64,000 nt of DNA from VAZQ01 sp963817135 (GTDB taxonomy: Bacteria; Pseudomonadota; Alphaproteobacteria; Rhizobiales; Xanthobacteraceae). A program made the translations under genes and the position numbers. Positions 1 through 7,983 of this stretch are shown here, one piece after another (positions within the stretch are counted from its first letter, which is position 1; each line of letters starts with the position of its first letter). The notes below the pieces were generated by a model, which worked only from the letters and a program-made list of their open reading frames with translations, was not told the origin of the DNA and made no database searches. The stretch covers positions 124,001-188,000 of the forward strand of contig CAWFNG010000012.1 in NCBI GenBank assembly GCA_963817135.1, written 5' to 3'.

Positions 1-733
1 AGAAGCCGAGATCGATGATGCCAATGCCGATCTGCAGCAAGGTCAGTGGACCGCCCGGCAGCTTCACGCTCCAGCCGCTGCGGCCGACGAAGCGCGGCCG
101 CTGCCATACCCAGGCGACGTAAAAGGTCAGCAGTACCAGGCCGAGGAGCGCCCCGAGACGATTGCTCCATGCCGGCAGTTGATTAATCGCACTTGCCGCC
201 TGCGGCGCATACAGAATGCCCAGACTCAGGACTGCCGCATTGCCGAGCCAGAATGTCAGCCCGGCAACAAAACAGATTTTTGCGACATCTACGGCATGGA
301 GTCCCCAGGCGGAGTAAACGCGATAGCGCACAGCGCCGCCGGTCAGCACGCTTGCTCCGACGTTATGGCCGACCGCGTAGCTGGTGAAACCGCCCAATGC
401 CGCCGCCCAATACGGCAAATCCTCCCTTCCGATCGAATGCAGCGCGAAATAGTCATAAAAGGTGAGAGTGAAATAGCCTCCGGCAACGAAAAAAGCAGCG
501 AAGGTAAAGTCGCGCCAATCGGTCGTGGTCAGGGCGTCGATAACTTCACGCCCATCGATGGTCCGCAGGATGCGGTAGAGCACCGTCGCCGCAACAGCGA
601 TGATGGTGAGGCTGATCACGACCCCGATGCGGTTCCAACCGATTCGCCGGTCGAGAAAAAGCGCCGCCCGGTGCAACGCATCGAGCACCCTGTGCTCGCG
701 ATCGAGATTTGGCTGCATCGGGTTTTCTAGCAT
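1..733 (-). CDS. Lysylphosphatidylglycerol synthase TM-domain (MprF N-terminal/flippase-like) protein, partial
   Basis: This is an open minus-strand frame from an ATG at 733 that runs off the left edge, leaving about 244 N-terminal residues. A short charged N-terminus is followed by alternating long hydrophobic helices (near residues 35-52, 75-95 and 105-125 and beyond) with the motif GGFTSYAVGHNVGASVLTGG. That pattern matches the LPG synthase transmembrane domain of MprF and the related UPF0104 flippases, inner-membrane proteins that translocate aminoacylated phosphatidylglycerol or other lipids. The C-terminal synthetase domain of full MprF would lie outside the window, so a stand-alone flippase cannot be excluded. 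A second ATG at codon 6 is an alternative start; no strong ribosome-binding site is visible for either. Confidence 0.75.
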   Translation of the reverse strand, partial: MLENPMQPNLDREHRVLDALHRAALFLDRRIGWNRIGVVISLTIIAVAATVLYRILRTIDGREVIDALTTTDWRDFTFAAFFVAGGYFTLTFYDYFALHSIGREDLPYWAAALGGFTSYAVGHNVGASVLTGGAVRYRVYSAWGLHAVDVAKICFVAGLTFWLGNAAVLSLGILYAPQAASAINQLPAWSNRLGALLGLVLLTFYVAWVWQRPRFVGRSGWSVKLPGGPLTLLQIGIGIIDLGF

Positions 734-906
734 GAAAATTCAGCAATCAGGCTCGTAAGAACCAGCCTTGCGGCCAGAATGACGTACTCAGCGTCGCGAT
801 AGAACGCGCTTGTCGCAAAGATATCATCGGATTGATGGAATGGCAGTGCGGTATCATGATAAAAAACCCGTCCTTGACCGGACCGCCGCCAAACAAGGAT
901 ATCGCA

Positions 907-1941
907 ATGCCAGGCTCATTCTTCACCAACCCGGCGCTCGCACGCCGCGCGCTCCTCAAAGCGGCGGGAATTGGCGTAGGCGGACTTATGCAGGGCGCTC
1001 AGTCGTTTGCCAAAACGAACGCGTCAACCCCCGACGACCCGCTTTGGAGCCAAGAATATTGGGCCAAAAAAGGAGATATACGGCTCAATCTTTGGCGCAA
1101 ACGCTCTACTGCACCGGAACCCGGAGAACCGCCGCTGCTGGTTCTATTCCTGGTACATGGCTCATCCAATTCTGCGCGTACGAGTTTCGATCTGACGGTG
1201 CCCGGCAAGGGCGAGTATTCGCTCATGAATGTGTTTGCGCGCTATGGCTATGACGTCTGGACCATGGACCATGACGGCTATGGGCACTCCGGGAGTTCCG
1301 GAAACAATTCAGACATCGCCAGCAGCGTTGATGACCTCAAATCGGCCATGCCGGTCGTTGCGCACGAAACCGGGCGCCCGAAGGCGCACTTCTACGGCAC
1401 CTCCTCGGGCGCGATCCGCGCTGCCGCTTTCGCGCAGTCCCAGCCTGAGAGCGTGGAGCGGCTGGTGCTAACCGGCTTTACCTACAAAGGCACCGGGGCG
1501 CCGACACTGCGCGATCGCGCAAAACGGGTCGAGTTCTATCGAACCCACAATCGCCGACCGCGCGATCGGACCATGATTCGATCGATATTCACCCGCGACA
1601 ATCTCGCCTCGAGCTACGACCCGGCAGTGGCGGAAGCGATGGCCGATGCGGAGCTCAAATTCGGCGGCGAAGTGCCGACCGGCACGTATCTCGACATGAC
1701 GGCCAATCTTCCGCTCGTCGATCCGAGCAAGGTGCTTGCACCTGTGTTGATGATCCGCGGGGATCACGACGGGATATCGACACTCGAAGATCTATTCGAG
1801 TTCTACCGCGCACTCCCGAATGGCGACCGCCAGCTGGTCAGCCTGCCGAACACCGCACACAGTCCGGGCCTTGCCAAGAATCGGCATCTGCTCTGGTATG
1901 CAACGCACGCCTTCCTGGCGGCGCCCGCGCCAACTGCCTGA
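907..1941 (+). CDS. Alpha/beta hydrolase with twin-arginine-like signal
   Basis: The protein has about 344 residues from the ATG at 907, which has AAGGAT about eight bases upstream. The frame stays open back to 832, but the family fold and the signal peptide favour 907. The N-terminus contains ARRALLKAAGIGVGG, a twin-arginine (Tat-like) signal, so export is likely. The alpha/beta-hydrolase fold shows an oxyanion HGSS motif, a nucleophile elbow GTSSG, an acid in RGDHD and a late His in NTAHSPG. The substrate cannot be inferred; carboxylesterase or lipase activity is typical of the fold. It stands alone between the divergent flippase gene and a convergent small secreted protein. Confidence 0.85.
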   Translation: MPGSFFTNPALARRALLKAAGIGVGGLMQGAQSFAKTNASTPDDPLWSQEYWAKKGDIRLNLWRKRSTAPEPGEPPLLVLFLVHGSSNSARTSFDLTVPGKGEYSLMNVFARYGYDVWTMDHDGYGHSGSSGNNSDIASSVDDLKSAMPVVAHETGRPKAHFYGTSSGAIRAAAFAQSQPESVERLVLTGFTYKGTGAPTLRDRAKRVEFYRTHNRRPRDRTMIRSIFTRDNLASSYDPAVAEAMADAELKFGGEVPTGTYLDMTANLPLVDPSKVLAPVLMIRGDHDGISTLEDLFEFYRALPNGDRQLVSLPNTAHSPGLAKNRHLLWYATHAFLAAPAPTA

Positions 1942-2013
1942 TCAAATGCCTGATGCTGGCGCGTGGTGTCTGCCGGGCTCCTATCGAACGCCGTCCGTCG
2001 ATTCCGCGTGACG

Positions 2014-2247
2014 TTATGTCGTTTTGCAGGCCTCGATCGTTCCCAAGGCGGCAGTGGCCTCGGCTTTGCTGGCATAGGCCGTGCCATCGCCGGCCAGAGT
2101 GAGCGTCTTGCTCTTGTCGGACGGTTTTTTGCTCGTCACCGAGCACTTATGCGTCTTCGAGTTTTGCACGACATAATAACTCGCCGCATACGCGGGGGAT
2201 GCCACTGCCGCGACCAGAAACGATGCCAGAATCACTCGGACTTTCAT
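2014..2247 (-). CDS. Small secreted protein of unknown function
   Basis: A 77-residue protein with a clear Sec signal peptide (MKVRVILASFLVAAVASPAYA, cleavage after AYA) and a mature part of about 56 residues rich in Lys, Ser and Thr with two cysteines, which could form one disulphide in the periplasm. I recognise it as the kind of short exported protein common in Bradyrhizobium relatives but know no function. It converges on the alpha/beta hydrolase at 907-1941 and stands alone. The upstream region to 2341 shows no recognisable regulatory site. Confidence 0.75.
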   Translation of the reverse strand: MKVRVILASFLVAAVASPAYAASYYVVQNSKTHKCSVTSKKPSDKSKTLTLAGDGTAYASKAEATAALGTIEACKTT

Positions 2248-2341
2248 CAGATATAGCTCCTCTACTGACTGCCCAAACCTACAGGATAGAAAAAAAGGGG
2301 CAAGACCGTGGCCCCGACCCGATTATCGCAACAATGCGTTC

Positions 2342-3232
2342 TTATAGATCGCCGTCAATGAAAAAGTTGCGCAGTTCACGATAAGTCTCCTGCGGCGCTT
2401 CTTCGGAAAGGTAATGCCCGCAGGGGAGCGCCTTGCCGGCGCGGATATCGGCGGCATAATGCGTCCAAATCTTCATCGAGTCATGATTGCGGCCAACGCC
2501 CCCGGTGGCGCCCCATAACAGCAGCAGTGGACAAATAATCTTGCGGCCCGCAGCAAAGTCTTGCTCGTCCATCGCGAGATCAATGCCGTGGGTTGCCCGA
2601 TAATCCTCGCACATGGCGTGAATGGTCGCCGGATTACGGAAACAGCGCTTGTATTCCGCAAGCGCCGCCTGATCGAAGAAGCTCAGTCCTTGCGCCGTCT
2701 TTGAAAGCTTCCTCTCGATGAAATAATCTGGATCCGCCCCCATCAACCGCTCCGGAAAATCGTAGGGCTGGATCATGAAGAACCAGTGCCAGGAGAACGT
2801 GGCCCACTGGCGCGTCACATGATTAAGCAGATGATGCTGCGGGATAATGTCGAGAATGGCGGCGCGCGCCACACGGTCGGGGTGATCGAGGCACATCCGA
2901 TGCAGCACGCGCGCGCCGCGATCGTGGCCCGCGGCGTAAAAGCGCGCGAACCCAAGTGAAGCCATCACCTCGATCTGGTCCTGCGCCATGGCGCGGAACG
3001 AGTAAGCGCTGTGGTCCCTGCCCCCTGGCGGTTTCTCCGAGTCGCCGTAGCCGCGCAGGTCGGTCGCAACCACGCTGAATTCGTTCGCGAGCTCCGGTGC
3101 AAGCCTGTGCCAGGACACGTGCGAAAACGGATTGCCGTGCATGAGCAAGAGGGGTGGCCCGTGGCCGCCATGCACAGCAGTAATGCGGGCTCCGCTGGTC
3201 TTTATTTCGCCGCGGGTAAATCCTTCGAACAC
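2342..3232 (-). CDS. Haloacetate (fluoroacetate) dehalogenase-like alpha/beta hydrolase
   Basis: This hydrolase of about 296 residues carries, in order and at near-constant spacing, the full set of residues known from the Rhodopseudomonas palustris fluoroacetate dehalogenase. They are nucleophile Asp104 with carboxylate-binding Arg105 and Arg108 (motif GHDRGAR), acid Asp128 (LDII), halide-pocket His149-Trp150, Tyr211 (CEDYRA) and base His273 (CGHYL). The Asp nucleophile separates it from esterases, which use Ser. The expected reaction is hydrolytic C-halogen cleavage of a 2-haloacid. The frame is open to an ATG at 3298, but that start lies inside the palindromic element at 3263-3346. The GTG at 3232 fits the family N-terminus better. 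Neither start has a strong ribosome-binding site. It stands alone on the minus strand. Substrate preference (F versus Cl, or a non-halogenated compound) cannot be read from sequence. Confidence 0.85.
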   Translation of the reverse strand: MFEGFTRGEIKTSGARITAVHGGHGPPLLLMHGNPFSHVSWHRLAPELANEFSVVATDLRGYGDSEKPPGGRDHSAYSFRAMAQDQIEVMASLGFARFYAAGHDRGARVLHRMCLDHPDRVARAAILDIIPQHHLLNHVTRQWATFSWHWFFMIQPYDFPERLMGADPDYFIERKLSKTAQGLSFFDQAALAEYKRCFRNPATIHAMCEDYRATHGIDLAMDEQDFAAGRKIICPLLLLWGATGGVGRNHDSMKIWTHYAADIRAGKALPCGHYLSEEAPQETYRELRNFFIDGDL

Positions 3233-3262
3233 GGATTTGTCCAGAGAGCTTGGATTGAGTAG

Positions 3263-3346
3263 TTGTAGCTCGCATGGAGCGCAGCGTAAGCGAAGCATAA
3301 TGCGGGATTCCGCCCCGGATTACGCTTCGCTCCATCCGGGCTACAA
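3263..3346. repeat. TAGCCCGGAT-family palindromic element, copy 1
   Basis: An 84-base imperfect inverted repeat. The left arm begins TTGTAGCTCGCATGGAGCG and the right arm ends CGCTCCATCCGGGCTACAA, with an inner repeat built on AGCGTAA/TTACGCT. Related TAGCCCGGAT palindromes occur at 45407-45480 and 59927-60003. It lies in the gap upstream of the dehalogenase-like gene and overlaps the 5' extension of its frame. It could act as a transcriptional hairpin or be a passive repeat. Confidence 0.8.
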
Positions 3347-3364
3347 ACTATGAGTTCAGGACGA

Positions 3365-4936
3365 TCAGCGGGTCAGCACGATGAATTCGGTTCCGCGGCC
3401 GGTTTCGCGCCCCAACCCCTCATCGGAAATGACCAGCGAAGAGCCGGCGCCCATGAGTTCGCTGATGCGGTCAAGCGCCTGCTTCGGCATCTGGACGCGG
3501 TCGAGCGCCTCGGTTGCGCTCGATGGCGCTTTGAGGTGAACGCTCGGCGGCGGCGGCGGCGGTTCTCTTAGCCTTCTGCGGCTGTCTCGACGCTCCGGCG
3601 CGGGAGTGCCATCGGTCGGAATGGTCATGAGGTTCCAATGCATGCCGCCATCCTCGGTCGTGCCCAAGGCGGTGAATACGTGAGTCCCCAACGGCTGGTC
3701 GGGCTCTTCAATGGCGATCGGCATGTCCAACACCGGCACCATTCCTTGACGGATGAAAATCTTCTTTTCCTTCCGGCTGATGAAAACTGCCACCTGACCG
3801 CTGTGCTTCACCGGCTGATCGGTCAATTTGATGCGTGGGGGCACAGGCTTTCCAGGATCGAAGCCTGGCGCGGGTTTGGCGAAATCGTCGTCCGCCAAGG
3901 TTCCCGTCACCGTGGGCTCGACGGTCGTGCCAGCCGACTGTTCCGGCATGGCTACTGCTTTGCGCAATTCCGTTGGCCCGGCTAGTTCGGCCGGCTTGCT
4001 CGGCTGAGCAGCCTCAATGGCGGCAGGCACGCCCTTGCCGTCCTCAGCCGCAATTGGTGCGGACGGAGCTATGGGCTTCGCGCGATCCGTTTCTTGAGCA
4101 GCGGGTGCCTCGGCCTCGGGCCTTGCTTCGGTCGAGGTGGTCGCCGCCTGGGCTACTCTGACGGACTGCGCGACCCGCCGGCCATCGGTTGTACCATTGA
4201 GAGCAATGGAGGGCCCACCTGGTTTCGAAGCAGGCACGAACAGCTTTGGATGCGCAAATTCAACCGGACTTACCTCATTGCGCACCACGAGGACGCGCAC
4301 GCCGAGCTTTGTGATAGGCCACAGCTTGGCAGCGAAATCGTGCGTCAAACGAATGCAGCCATGCGAAGCCGGATGGCCCGGGACAACCCCTTCGTGCAAT
4401 GCCACCCCAGACCATGTGATGCGCTGCATGTAGGGCATCGGGGCGCCACTGTAGATATTCGAGTGGTGATAGCGGTCCTTTTCGATGACGCTGAACACCC
4501 CCATGGGCGTCGGATGGCCTGGCACTCCAGTCGAGACTGCGCCTTGTGCGACCCGAACGCCATTGCTGTAGAGCGAAACTTTCTGAGTGCCGATGGTGAC
4601 AACGACCTGCAATGGACCGTCGTGCAATTCCCAGCCCACGTCCTTCTTCGGCTCGGACTTTTCCCGACTGCCCTGGCGTGCATAGTGAACGTTGCGCCCC
4701 GAGCCATTTCCCGAACCGTAATACCACGCGCTCGGACCGTAGTAGCGCAGTCTGCGCGGATAATAGGCGTCCGCTGAGCTTGTCAGGCTCGCAAGCATGG
4801 TCAATGCGACCCCTGACACGAGCGCCAAACGCAAGCTCGATAGACCAGGACGCCAGGTTGCGGGGTTCTCCCCGACGAGTTTCCTCAAGACACTCTCCAC
4901 TAGGGTTGGAATTTTCCTGTTCGGCAGATGGTTCAT
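3365..4936 (-). CDS. L,D-transpeptidase (YkuD domain) with long C-terminal extension
   Basis: The protein has 523 residues. A basic N-terminus leads to a signal or anchor helix (about residues 30-57, ending SSADA), a Tyr/Arg/Gly-rich linker, then a YkuD L,D-transpeptidase domain (about 105-220). Its catalytic signature is ASHGCIRL, with the upstream His in VALHEG. A Pro/Ala/Glu-rich low-complexity spacer (about 250-360) follows. Near residues 375-440 there is a second region with YkuD-like strands (QVAVFISRKEKKIFIRQG, LGTHVFTALG) but no SHGC motif, so it looks like a degenerate repeat of the domain. Expected role: periplasmic 3-3 cross-linking of peptidoglycan or attachment of proteins to it. 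It stands alone on the minus strand. Confidence 0.85.
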   Translation of the reverse strand: MNHLPNRKIPTLVESVLRKLVGENPATWRPGLSSLRLALVSGVALTMLASLTSSADAYYPRRLRYYGPSAWYYGSGNGSGRNVHYARQGSREKSEPKKDVGWELHDGPLQVVVTIGTQKVSLYSNGVRVAQGAVSTGVPGHPTPMGVFSVIEKDRYHHSNIYSGAPMPYMQRITWSGVALHEGVVPGHPASHGCIRLTHDFAAKLWPITKLGVRVLVVRNEVSPVEFAHPKLFVPASKPGGPSIALNGTTDGRRVAQSVRVAQAATTSTEARPEAEAPAAQETDRAKPIAPSAPIAAEDGKGVPAAIEAAQPSKPAELAGPTELRKAVAMPEQSAGTTVEPTVTGTLADDDFAKPAPGFDPGKPVPPRIKLTDQPVKHSGQVAVFISRKEKKIFIRQGMVPVLDMPIAIEEPDQPLGTHVFTALGTTEDGGMHWNLMTIPTDGTPAPERRDSRRRLREPPPPPPSVHLKAPSSATEALDRVQMPKQALDRISELMGAGSSLVISDEGLGRETGRGTEFIVLTR

Positions 4937-5326
4937 GAGCGGTGGCGAAGCGCAATCCCCTGTTCTGGTTGCGGGGCGCGAAGCGAGGGAATCTCTGCTT
5001 CACAATAATCGTGACGCACGCGCAAAGTCGATCAGGTTATCGACAAGGAAGTGCTTCGACGCGCCCTAGCCTGCGCTGATTCGGTAAACAAATCTAAGCG
5101 CCGGAAGGGCGGCATGCCACTTCATCATGTTGTTGAGGTTAAAGGGTAAATTCCTGTATCCCTGCGTGTATTTGTTTGGTGAAGCAGCGCTTGGGCGGTG
5201 TCGACCAACACGGCGTCAGCGTCGTTTTTTAGCGAAATGAGGCTTTGCTGCAACGCATGTTCGATGGCCCCTTGCTCGTTCTGCAGGATGCCCCGCACCC
5301 TGACCGCCGTCGACGGCCAAAGCTCT
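4937..5326. other. Gene-poor stretch upstream of the L,D-transpeptidase
   Basis: No gene is supported here. A minus-strand open frame at 5125-5340 overlaps the EcfG-type promoter of the DUF1328 gene and has neither a ribosome-binding site nor a recognisable family. The stretch must hold the promoter of the L,D-transpeptidase, but no clear consensus is visible. Confidence 0.4.
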
Positions 5327-5352
5327 GGAACTGTTCCCAATACCTGCGCGTT
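5327..5352 (+). promoter_or_regulatory. EcfG-type general-stress promoter of the DUF1328 gene
   Basis: GGAAC at 5327-5331 is followed after 17 bases by CGTT at 5349-5352, matching the published alphaproteobacterial EcfG consensus (GGAAC, 16-17 bases, CGTT). The GTG start at 5378 lies 25 bases downstream, leaving a short leader that contains GAGGA. Confidence 0.65.
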
Positions 5353-5377
5353 AACTTCTCAAACGAGGATTATTGCC

Positions 5378-5557
5378 GTGCTTGGTTGGGCATTAACGTT
5401 TCTTATTGTCGCGCTGATCGCAGCACTGCTAGGCTTTGGCGGGATCGCAGGGTTCGCGGTGGAAATTGCAAAAATTATTTTCTACGTCGCTATTATTCTG
5501 TTCTTGATCTCCGCTGTATTCGGATTGCTGCGCGGACGCGCCCCGCGCATTCCTTAG
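5378..5557 (+). CDS. DUF1328 small inner-membrane protein
   Basis: A 59-residue protein with two hydrophobic helices and the DUF1328 pattern (GWALTFLIVALIAALLGFGG, then an AKIIFYVAIILFLIS helix). The GTG at 5378 was chosen because GAGGA lies about nine bases upstream and because it sits just below an EcfG-type promoter; the frame itself is open back to 5198. DUF1328 proteins are small membrane proteins of unknown function, often seen in stress regulons of alphaproteobacteria. Its position next to ecfG supports membership in the general stress regulon. Confidence 0.85.
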   Translation: MLGWALTFLIVALIAALLGFGGIAGFAVEIAKIIFYVAIILFLISAVFGLLRGRAPRIP

Positions 5558-5639
5558 CAGCCCGCGAATGGGTTTTGACATGTCGCCCGGGGAACTCCAG
5601 TTCTCCGGGCGAGAGCGATTTTTGAGAGACTGAAGGCTT

Positions 5640-6194
5640 CTATCCCCCACGGCCACCGGCGGACAGGATTGCGCGCGTCGTGTGATCCGGGCCGAAGTCG
5701 TCGGCGCCATCGATCGATAGAAGCTCGGACAATCGTGTGCGGGCGCGATTGACCCGGCTCTTGATGGTACCGACGGCACAATCGCAAATCGCCGCTGCTT
5801 CTTCGTAAGAGAACCCGGAAGCGCCGACGAGGATCAACGCTTCTCGCTGGTCCGGTGGCAACTTTGCAAGCGCGGTGCGAAATTCCTCGAATTCGACCCT
5901 GCTGTGCTGCTCCGGATGGGATTTGAGGCTTTCCGCATAGCTGCCGTCGGTATCCTCAACTTCTCGACGCCGCTTGCGATATTCGGAACGAAACAGATTA
6001 CGAAGGATTGTGAACAGCCAAGCGGACATGTTGGTACCCGGCTGGAACGAGTTGATATTCGCCATCGCACGCAGGAGAGTTTCCTGCACAAGGTCGTCCG
6101 CGCGATCGACGTTGCCGCAGAGCGATATGGCGAATGCCCGGAGGCTGGGAACCGCTGCGAGCATCGCTTCCCGTACGGATGTTCGCATTGCCAT
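5640..6194 (-). CDS. ecfG: EcfG-family ECF sigma factor of the general stress response
   Basis: A 184-residue ECF sigma factor. Region 2 (about residues 12-80) contains DLVQETLLRA and the -10-recognition helix NMSAWLFTILRNLFRSEYRKRRRE. Region 4 (about 110-165) contains LPPDQREALILVG and the helix-turn-helix SYEEAAAICDCAVGTIKSR. In this class the factor is held by NepR and released when phosphorylated PhyR binds NepR. Its ATG overlaps the nepR stop codon (TGATG), so the two are translationally coupled and transcribed together from the promoter at 6628-6652. An ATG at codon 3 is an alternative start. Confidence 0.93.
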   Translation of the reverse strand: MAMRTSVREAMLAAVPSLRAFAISLCGNVDRADDLVQETLLRAMANINSFQPGTNMSAWLFTILRNLFRSEYRKRRREVEDTDGSYAESLKSHPEQHSRVEFEEFRTALAKLPPDQREALILVGASGFSYEEAAAICDCAVGTIKSRVNRARTRLSELLSIDGADDFGPDHTTRAILSAGGRGG

Positions 6195-6568
6195 CAGTGC
6201 GATCCCTTGTTGCTGGGAGTAGCGCTGCTCTTCGCCTCAAAAACGTGATCCGGTTCGGAATTGTGCTCCGGTTTGCCCTGTCCGCGCAACGCAGAGCCTT
6301 GGGGATGCGCCCGCTCGCTGTCGCTCGGATGTTCGAGTTCATCCAAAAGATGGCGGAAGCGATCAGGGACACCTTGTTTCACCACGTCATCGTAGACACG
6401 GTGCAAGATGTCTCCCAGCCGTCGCTGGTCTTCGCGGCTCAACCGTCCTGCTGGCTTGCGTATCGGAGCGTCCGTTTGCATGGCGGCCTCTGCCTCCGGC
6501 GGCTCTTGCTGCGGGAATGGGGTTTTCGGACCCGCCCAATCGGGCTTAAGTGACTTGGAAACCTTCAT
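6194..6568 (-). CDS. nepR: NepR-type anti-sigma factor
   Basis: A 124-residue protein with the NepR core in its middle (LGDILHRVYDDVVKQGVPDRF, about residues 50-70), followed by an HLLDELE helix and a hydrophilic tail longer than in most NepR proteins. NepR binds EcfG under non-stress conditions; phosphorylated PhyR displaces it. The frame is open to an ATG at 6619, but the EcfG-type -10 element at 6628-6630 would put transcription start at about that codon. The ATG at 6568, with GGGATG upstream and a leader of roughly 50 bases, is therefore preferred. It overlaps ecfG by one base and is divergent from phyR. Confidence 0.88.
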   Translation of the reverse strand: MKVSKSLKPDWAGPKTPFPQQEPPEAEAAMQTDAPIRKPAGRLSREDQRRLGDILHRVYDDVVKQGVPDRFRHLLDELEHPSDSERAHPQGSALRGQGKPEHNSEPDHVFEAKSSATPSNKGSH

Positions 6569-6627
6569 TTTCGCATCCCGTCGGCTGGATTCTCGCCGGC
6601 AGGCCCCTTGCCCGCTCATCTTCGCAT

Positions 6628-6652
6628 AACGTAGGGCAAAACGGTTCGTTCC
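6628..6652 (-). promoter_or_regulatory. EcfG-type promoter of nepR-ecfG
   Basis: Read on the minus strand, GGAAC (6652-6648) is followed after 17 bases by GTT (6630-6628), preceded by C, giving CGTT. This is a canonical EcfG promoter and implies positive autoregulation of nepR-ecfG. It lies back to back with the phyR promoter, only eight bases away. Confidence 0.8.
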
Positions 6653-6660
6653 GGCCGGGT

Positions 6661-6685
6661 GGAACTTTATTGTGGCACAATTGTT
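6661..6685 (+). promoter_or_regulatory. EcfG-type promoter of phyR
   Basis: GGAAC at 6661-6665, a 17-base spacer, then GTT at 6683-6685. The base before GTT is T rather than the commoner C. The GTG start of phyR lies 42 bases downstream of the -10 element. Confidence 0.75.
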
Positions 6686-6727
6686 TCCGCCCGGTATGCT
6701 CCATAGGGATCATCCCGGGAGGGTGTC

Positions 6728-7531
6728 GTGCCCAATTCGTCTGCAATCGCGCAATATCTGCCGTTTTTGCGACGCTACGCGAGAGCTCTGACCGGCAATC
6801 AGGCTTCGGGCGACGCCTACGTGGCAGCAACCCTCGAAGCGCTCATTGCAGATCGATCCATCATTGAGAACGAGCGAGGACCGCGCGTGGCGCTGTATCG
6901 CCTTTTCACAAAGATCTGGAACTCGGTTGCCGTCAATGGCGCGATCGGGCTGCCCGCAGGTACGCTGCCGGGAGAGCATAAGCTCGCCAATATCACTCCG
7001 CTTCCCAGACAGGCATTCCTTTTGGTGGCCCTTGAAGGGTTCTCGGAGCCGGATGCAGCGCGCATTCTCGATATCGATGTGGTGAAACTACGCACTCTGG
7101 TCGAGGAGTCCGGCCGCGAACTGGCGGCCGAAATCGCTACCGACGTGCTGATCATCGAGGACGACACGTTCATTGCCATGGAGTTGGAAACCCTGGTCGA
7201 AAGCCTCGGTCACAGGGTGCTGGGCGTTGCACGCACGCATGCCGAAGCCTTGGCGCTGACGAAGAAGAAAAGACCCGGTCTTATCCTCGCAGATATCCAG
7301 CTCGCCGACGGCAGCTCCGGACTGGAGGCTGTCAACGAGTTGCTGGCGTCCTTCGAAGCTCCGGTGATTTTCATTACCGCCTATCCGGAGCGCTTCCTGA
7401 CCGGAGAACGACCGGAACCCGCGTTCCTGATAGCCAAGCCATTCCAGCCAGCCACGGTTTCGGCAGTTGCCAGCCAAGCGCTGTTTTTCGAACGCAGTGC
7501 CAAACGTCGCGATCGCCGCGTCACGGTCTAA
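6728..7531 (+). CDS. phyR: PhyR response regulator, anti-anti-sigma factor
   Basis: A 267-residue protein with an N-terminal EcfG-like sigma-mimic domain (about residues 1-125) and a C-terminal receiver domain (about 138-255). The receiver shows the acidic pair in IIEDD, the phospho-acceptor Asp189 (LILADIQLADG), Thr in FITAYPE and Lys in LIAKPF. Phosphorylation exposes the sigma-like domain, which sequesters NepR and frees EcfG. The start is a GTG at 6728 with GGGAGG five bases upstream. It is divergent from nepR-ecfG and has its own EcfG-type promoter, making a positive feedback loop. Confidence 0.95.
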   Translation: MPNSSAIAQYLPFLRRYARALTGNQASGDAYVAATLEALIADRSIIENERGPRVALYRLFTKIWNSVAVNGAIGLPAGTLPGEHKLANITPLPRQAFLLVALEGFSEPDAARILDIDVVKLRTLVEESGRELAAEIATDVLIIEDDTFIAMELETLVESLGHRVLGVARTHAEALALTKKKRPGLILADIQLADGSSGLEAVNELLASFEAPVIFITAYPERFLTGERPEPAFLIAKPFQPATVSAVASQALFFERSAKRRDRRVTV

Positions 7532-7562
7532 TCCGAGGCTTTTGGAGAAATCTGTCGGCGCC

Positions 7563-7925
7563 TTAATGCCGCTGCCAGGCTAGTCCCACGACGACACCTA
7601 CGCCAAGCGCTACGGCAATTACGGCGAGCGGGTGATGTTCGACTTCATCTGAAAGGCGCCGTAGCGCTTCGTTGCCAAGCTTGGCCGCCTCCCCGCCGAG
7701 TTTGGCCGCCTCCTCGGTGACTGATGTGGCGCCGCCCCGAAACCGGTCAGCCATGCCGCTCAATGCCGAGGCAATGGCTTCCCCGACGCCGTCGGCAGCC
7801 AGAGCAGCGCTTGCCGAGGTCCGACTTCCCACCCGTTGCAAACGACTTTCCAGCGCTCGCAGGCGGCCTTCGATTTCACGGAGGTCCGCGGTAATCGCGC
7901 GTGAATAATTTCGGTCTCGAAACAT
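7563..7925 (-). CDS. DUF883/ElaB-YqjD-like membrane-anchored protein, general-stress regulon
   Basis: About 120 residues from the ATG at 7925. The N-terminal half has a short coiled-coil-like segment (ADLREIEGRLRALESRLQ), the middle is amphipathic and Ala/Gly-rich (AAKLGGEAAKLGNEALRRL), and one C-terminal transmembrane helix (HPLAVIAVALGVGVVVGL) ends WQRH. This layout is that of ElaB/YqjD/DUF883 proteins, inner-membrane tail-anchored proteins; the E. coli members bind ribosomes in stationary phase. The frame opens at 7970, but that codon lies between the promoter elements at 7959-7983, so 7925 is preferred. The promoter ties the gene to the EcfG regulon. Confidence 0.75.
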   Translation of the reverse strand: MFRDRNYSRAITADLREIEGRLRALESRLQRVGSRTSASAALAADGVGEAIASALSGMADRFRGGATSVTEEAAKLGGEAAKLGNEALRRLSDEVEHHPLAVIAVALGVGVVVGLAWQRH

Positions 7926-7958
7926 GCGTGGCGATATCCAGGGTCCGTGCCGGAAGGA

Positions 7959-7983
7959 AACCCATCCCACGCAGAAAGGTTCC
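7959..7983 (-). promoter_or_regulatory. EcfG-type promoter of the DUF883-like gene
   Basis: On the minus strand GGAAC (7983-7979) is followed after 17 bases by GTT (7961-7959). The start codon at 7925 lies about 34 bases downstream of the -10 element, and no other gene could use the site. The base before GTT is G instead of C. Confidence 0.7.

Noticed and set aside
179..730. Long plus-strand frame at the left edge
   Set aside because: It is antisense to the MprF-type membrane protein, whose minus-strand translation shows clear helices and family motifs; the plus-strand product is rich in Arg/Pro/Asp with no domain.
5125..5340. Minus-strand 71-residue frame
   Set aside because: It overlaps the EcfG promoter of the DUF1328 gene, lacks a ribosome-binding site and resembles no family.
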